From Deltaproteobacteria bacterium (GTDB lineage: Bacteria; JAUYMQ01): 15,853 nt of DNA. Under the pieces are notes generated by a model. The model saw nothing but the letters and a program-made list of their open reading frames with translations, searched no databases and had not been told where the DNA came from. The stretch lies in contig JAUYMQ010000114.1 of the NCBI GenBank assembly GCA_030698575.1, positions 1 to 15,853 of the forward strand, written 5' to 3'. The translations under genes and the position numbers were made by a program. Below, one piece after another: positions 12,507 to 15,853 of this stretch (the stretch's first letter is position 1; every line of letters begins with the position of its first letter).

Positions 12507-14225
12507 TCAGGCGTCCTGCTGAACCGGGGGCGGCCGGCGCACCCGGAACTGGCGCAGGCGGTTGAGGGCGGCGGCGATGTCGATCGCGCGGGGGAGCGCG
12601 AGATCTCCCACGGGGAAGGGGGTCAGCACGTCGAGCCCCCGACGCTCGATCTCGCCGGCGGTGGCCTCGACGGCCTGCCTGATCGAATCCGAGCTGCGGA
12701 GATGTTTCACCGCCATCAAGTGAATCGCCCAACCAATGGCACGCGTCTGCGGCGCCTCTTCGAGCTGCTCCAGCGCCGACAGATCGACGACTTCCTTCCC
12801 GTACAGGAGCGTGTTCCGCCCACGGACATCGATGCGCACCTCCCGCCGTCCCTTCTCGGGGCGAAGGCTTCCGGGATCGGGGCAGCGGGGCGTGACGCCG
12901 CCGAAGCCCCGGTGGGCCCGCGGCTGGCGCCCGGTGGGGAGGACCCTGGCCACCTCGGCGGCGCGCGCCGTCACATCCTCGGCGCGGAAGCCGTCCATGA
13001 GAATCACGCGGTCGGCCAGATCCAGGTAGTCGCCGGAACCTCCCATCACCAGGATGCTGCTCACGCCCCGTCCCTCGAACAGCGGCCGCACCCTGTCCAC
13101 GAAGGGCGTGATGGGCTCGATCTCATCGGGAACGAGCGCCTGCATGCGCGCGTCACGCACCATGAAATTGGTCGCGCAGGTATCCTCGTCAAGAAGCAGC
13201 AGGCGCGAGCCCATCTCGATCGACTCGAGGATCGATGCCGCCTGGCTGGTCGATCCGCTGGCGTTCTGCGTCGAAAAATCGGCAGTGTCGTCGACGCCGG
13301 GCACCACGCCAAGAAAGGGGGAAAGGTCCACACCCGCGATGCTGCGGTTGCTCTCCGCCCGCACCTTCACGGCGTCGCGGAGCGTGACTACAAGCTCCCG
13401 CCCGTCGCCGGGAATGTGATCGCTCACGCCGCGGGCGATGGCGTTCAGCAGCGTAGTCTTCCCGTGGAACCCGCCTCCGACGATGAGCGTTACCCCGCGG
13501 GAGATCCCCATGCCGCGGACGGATCTCCCGCCCGGAAGCGGGATCTCGACCGCGAGCGAGGCGGGTGACTGAAAAGGGACGGCCCCGGCGACCAGCGGGC
13601 GGTCGTCCACGCCACTGCGGCGGGGGAGAATGGCGTTGTTCGCCACGAATGCGACGAGGCCCCGATCCTCGAGGGCGGCGCGCAGCGCCAGGCGGTCGTC
13701 GGCGGAGCGAATCCACGCCTCGAGTGCCTCGGGGGCGTGGGCCTTCGCCAGAAGAGAGGACTCCAGTGCCTCGGGAAGGCGATCGCAGAGCAGCGCCGTC
13801 GCCTCACGCCCCAGAATACGGCGCCCTTTCGCGGGGAGTCCCAGCGTAAGGCGCGCCTCCAGGGTGTCCTCTTCGAGCATAACGGCCGTGCGGGGGATGA
13901 TGGTCTGCGCTCCGGCGCTCATGGAGAAGGTGCCCCTGGCGCCCTCCTTCCCTCCCTTGCCCACCCCCAGAGCTTCGGCAAGCCGGCGGGCGAGGAGGTC
14001 GGCCAGCGCTACCCGCCGGGCCGGTTTGTCGCGGAGCGCCGCCGGGAAGTCCGCTACCCGCCCCTGGATCTGGACCCGTAGCCTGGTGGGAGGGGCGAAG
14101 GGATCGGGCTGGACGTGCTCGATGAACAGTTTGAAAAACGCCCCGCGGTAGTGGCCCTGGATGTCCTCGTAGGCCTTGTAGCCACGGCCGTCTATCCGCT
14201 TGAGTGTCGCCCGCAGTCGATCCAC
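12507..14225 (-). CDS. ABC-class P-loop ATPase, COG3044/PF09818 type
   Basis: 572 residues. The start MDRLRATLKRIDGRGYKAYEDIQGHY and the layout match the 'predicted ATPase of the ABC class' family. Walker A is VGGGFHGKTTLL (250-260), a signature-like ASGSTSQAASILE (322-334) comes next, Walker B is LLLLDEDTCATNFM (D346, E347), and VMGGSGDYLDLADRVILMDG (393-412) is the switch region. There are no membrane segments, so it is not a transporter. The trypanosome member MRB1590 binds RNA as a ring-shaped dimer; bacterial members are uncharacterised, so an RNA- or nucleic-acid-linked role is inference. The start is a GTG at 14225 with an AAAGGGA ribosome site; the ATG at 14232 is out of frame. Transcription is divergent from the lyase gene. 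Confidence 0.88.
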   Translation of the reverse strand: MDRLRATLKRIDGRGYKAYEDIQGHYRGAFFKLFIEHVQPDPFAPPTRLRVQIQGRVADFPAALRDKPARRVALADLLARRLAEALGVGKGGKEGARGTFSMSAGAQTIIPRTAVMLEEDTLEARLTLGLPAKGRRILGREATALLCDRLPEALESSLLAKAHAPEALEAWIRSADDRLALRAALEDRGLVAFVANNAILPRRSGVDDRPLVAGAVPFQSPASLAVEIPLPGGRSVRGMGISRGVTLIVGGGFHGKTTLLNAIARGVSDHIPGDGRELVVTLRDAVKVRAESNRSIAGVDLSPFLGVVPGVDDTADFSTQNASGSTSQAASILESIEMGSRLLLLDEDTCATNFMVRDARMQALVPDEIEPITPFVDRVRPLFEGRGVSSILVMGGSGDYLDLADRVILMDGFRAEDVTARAAEVARVLPTGRQPRAHRGFGGVTPRCPDPGSLRPEKGRREVRIDVRGRNTLLYGKEVVDLSALEQLEEAPQTRAIGWAIHLMAVKHLRSSDSIRQAVEATAGEIERRGLDVLTPFPVGDLALPRAIDIAAALNRLRQFRVRRPPPVQQDA

Positions 14226-14282
14226 CGGCCATCCCTTTCTTCGCGCGTTCGTTCCAGGGCAGCAGGGGCGTGCCCGGCGCGA

Positions 14283-14311
14283 AACCTAGCCCTCCCGAGC
14301 CGGGGTGTCAA
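14283..14311 (-). promoter_or_regulatory. Sigma70-like promoter for the ABC-class ATPase gene
   Basis: On the minus strand: TTGACA at 14311-14306, a 17-base spacer, TAGGTT at 14288-14283. The predicted start near 14276 gives a leader of about 50 bases containing the AAAGGGA ribosome site, in contrast to the divergent lyase promoter. Confidence 0.5.
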
Positions 14312-14350
14312 AGCGCCAGGATCCCCGCCGGAACGGGCCGCGTTGCGTGA

Positions 14351-14378
14351 TTGAAAAGTAAGCCCGCGGGTGGATAAT
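14351..14378 (+). promoter_or_regulatory. Sigma70-like promoter for the aspartase/fumarase-type gene, predicted leaderless
   Basis: TTGAAA at 14351-14356, a 16-base spacer, GATAAT at 14373-14378. The ATG at 14385 follows after 6 bases, at the expected start of transcription. A GGTGGA about 10 bases before the ATG could instead act as a ribosome site if transcription began further upstream. Confidence 0.6.
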
Positions 14379-14384
14379 GGGGCC

Positions 14385-15853
14385 ATGGCACGCGCCACCC
14401 GATCCCATCCCCGCCCCCTCCGCCGAGAACGGGACAGCCTTGGCACCGTCATGGTACCCCGCGATGCGTACTATGGCGCGCAAACCGCGCGGGCCGTTTC
14501 GAACTTTCCGATCAGCGGCCTCAGGGCGCACACGGAGCTCATCCGGGCCTACGCCCGTGTGAAGCTGGCTGCTGCGGAGGTCAATCGCCAGCTGGGGCTG
14601 CTACCCGCCGGCATTGCCCGGAAGATCGGGCGCGCCGCCCGCGAAGTGATTGATGGACGGCACGACGATCAGTTCGTCGTCGACGTCTTCCAGGCGGGGG
14701 CGGGGACCTCCTTTCATATGAATGTGAACGAAGTCATCGCGAACCGTGCCGCCGAGTTGCTCAAGCTTCCCAGGGGGGATTACGCGCGAATTCACCCGAA
14801 CGATCACGTTAACCTCGGGCAGTCGACGAACGATACTTTCCCGACCGCCATGCGCATGGCTTCCCGGTCGCTGCTCGAAGCGTTGCTGGGCGAGATCGAC
14901 CTCCTGGCCCTTTCGCTGCGCCGCAAGGGTCGGGAGTTCGATCGCGTGCTCAAGTCCGGCCGTACGCATCTGCAGGATGCGGTGCCCGTGCGGCTCGGCC
15001 AGGAGTTCACCGCCTACGGTGAAGCGGTGGCGCGGGCCGGTCGCATGCTCCGTCGAGCGGCCGGGGAGCTCGAGGAACTGCCCATCGGGGGAACCGCCAC
15101 GGGCACGGGGCTCAACGCCGACCCACGGTACAGGGCACGGGTGGTGGCGGCTCTCTCGGCCCTCACCGGTTTCAGGTTCAGGTCCTGCGCCGATCTCCGG
15201 GAAGGAATGCAGAGCCAGCAGGCGATGGCTCATCTGAGCGGCGCCCTCCGGAATCTGGCGCTCGAGCTTGGGCGCATCGCAAACGATCTCCGCCTTCTTT
15301 CCTCGGGACCCTTTACCGGGCTCTCGGAGATTCGCCTGCCCCCGGTCCAGCCGGGTAGCTCGATCATGCCGGGCAAGGTGAATCCCGTGATGGCCGAGAT
15401 GCTCAACATGGTGTGCTTCCAGGTCATGGGCAACGATCTCACGATGGCGATGGCCGTTCAGGCCGGGCAGCTCGAACTGAACGTGATGATGCCGATCATG
15501 GCGCACAGCGCGCTCCAGTCGATGGAGATCCTCAAGAACGGCTGCCGGGAGTTCCGCCTGCGCTGCGTCGACGGCATCGAGGCGGATGCAGAGACGTGCC
15601 TCGAGTACGCAATGCGCAGCGCCGGGCTCGCCGCGGCGCTGAACCCGGCGATTGGCTATGCTGCGGCCGCGGAGGTGGCCAGGGAGGCAGCCGCAACAGG
15701 TCGCTCTATCGCGGAGGTGGTTCGAGTACGGGGGATCCTGAAAGAAGAAACCCTCTTGCAGGTCCTCGATCCGCTTGGCATGACCGAACCGGGAATCCCC
15801 GGCCGGCGGAAAATGGGAGCGAAGGGCGCCGCGAGAAGAAAGCGAAGGACCTA
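14385..15853 (+). CDS. aspA: Aspartate ammonia-lyase (aspartase/fumarase superfamily), runs to window edge
   Basis: 489 residues are visible from the ATG at 14385; the last two bases are TA, so a stop codon could complete one base beyond the window. It reversibly removes ammonia from aspartate to give fumarate, or hydrates fumarate if a fumarase. Superfamily motifs: AGAGTSFHMNVNEVIANRAAELL, HPNDHVNLGQSTND with S147-T148-N149, GRTHLQDAVP (T194, H195), and the signature GSSIMPGKVNP with catalytic S325 and K331. Features favouring aspartase over FumC are the Thr in STND (FumC usually SSND), QAGQLELNVMMPI (FumC usually GNFELNV), and a C-terminus close to that of Bacillus AnsB as remembered (ALNPAIGYAAAAEVAREA). 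The last residues are unusually basic (GRRKMGAKGAARRKRRT). No partner transporter is seen. Confidence 0.85.
   Translation, partial: MARATRSHPRPLRRERDSLGTVMVPRDAYYGAQTARAVSNFPISGLRAHTELIRAYARVKLAAAEVNRQLGLLPAGIARKIGRAAREVIDGRHDDQFVVDVFQAGAGTSFHMNVNEVIANRAAELLKLPRGDYARIHPNDHVNLGQSTNDTFPTAMRMASRSLLEALLGEIDLLALSLRRKGREFDRVLKSGRTHLQDAVPVRLGQEFTAYGEAVARAGRMLRRAAGELEELPIGGTATGTGLNADPRYRARVVAALSALTGFRFRSCADLREGMQSQQAMAHLSGALRNLALELGRIANDLRLLSSGPFTGLSEIRLPPVQPGSSIMPGKVNPVMAEMLNMVCFQVMGNDLTMAMAVQAGQLELNVMMPIMAHSALQSMEILKNGCREFRLRCVDGIEADAETCLEYAMRSAGLAAALNPAIGYAAAAEVAREAAATGRSIAEVVRVRGILKEETLLQVLDPLGMTEPGIPGRRKMGAKGAARRKRRT

Noticed and set aside
12702-13568. A long plus-strand frame opposite the ABC-class ATPase
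   Set aside because: It is the mirror of the Walker A/B coding region, with low-complexity composition and no ribosome site.
14601-15506. A 301-codon minus-strand frame opposite the aspartase-type lyase
   Set aside because: It is antisense to highly conserved lyase motifs and has no supporting start or motif.

Overview
This is a 15.9 kb stretch of GC-rich bacterial chromosome with tight gene packing, frequent start/stop overlaps and ordinary housekeeping or catabolic genes. Nothing in it is typical of a phage, plasmid or transposon. The genes point to a Gram-negative-like, former deltaproteobacterial or similar environmental lineage (Myxococcota, Binatota or Tectomicrobia type). That placement rests on gene content and memory of the families only and is weak.

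Layout, left to right. (1) The window opens inside a plus-strand secreted right-handed beta-helix protein that carries Cys-containing repeats. (2) A minus-strand pair follows: queG (epoxyqueuosine reductase, tRNA modification) and then a two-domain AhpD/carboxymuconolactone-decarboxylase-like protein. (3) A divergent intergenic region holds a palindromic dispersed-type repeat and a 22-bp tandem duplication. (4) Next is a plus-strand three-gene cassette with overlapping ends: a CrtI/CrtISO-type FAD oxidoreductase, a squalene/phytoene synthase and a histidine phosphatase, which looks like isoprenoid (carotenoid or squalene-like) synthesis. (5) A minus-strand DsbA-fold 2-hydroxychromene-2-carboxylate isomerase-like protein is convergent with it. 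(6) A plus-strand run follows: an unfamiliar protein resembling V4R/DUF2378 proteins, FabL-type enoyl-ACP reductase, a terminator-like hairpin, a DUF4438 protein, a DJ-1/PfpI isonitrile-hydratase-like protein, a MenB/BadI-type crotonase, and a small exported protein of unknown family ending in a strong intrinsic terminator. (7) Convergent to that is a minus-strand ABC-class ATPase of the COG3044 type. Divergent from it is an aspartase/fumarase-superfamily lyase whose stop codon would fall at or beyond the window edge.

The most interesting non-coding signal is a recurring start architecture. Three genes (3669, 7726, 14385) have a sigma70-like -35/-10 pair whose -10 ends only 6 to 7 bases before the ATG, so the predicted transcript starts on or next to the start codon (leaderless mRNA). 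A fourth gene, queG, shares the 8-mer TAACGTGG at exactly the same distance from its ATG as the gene at 3669, but has no clear -35. Genes inside operons use ordinary Shine-Dalgarno sites instead. No clearly new multi-gene system is visible. The best candidates for new biology are the leaderless promoters, the small exported protein with a palindrome over its -35, the V4R/DUF2378-like protein, and the AhpD-like protein with one apparently dead domain.
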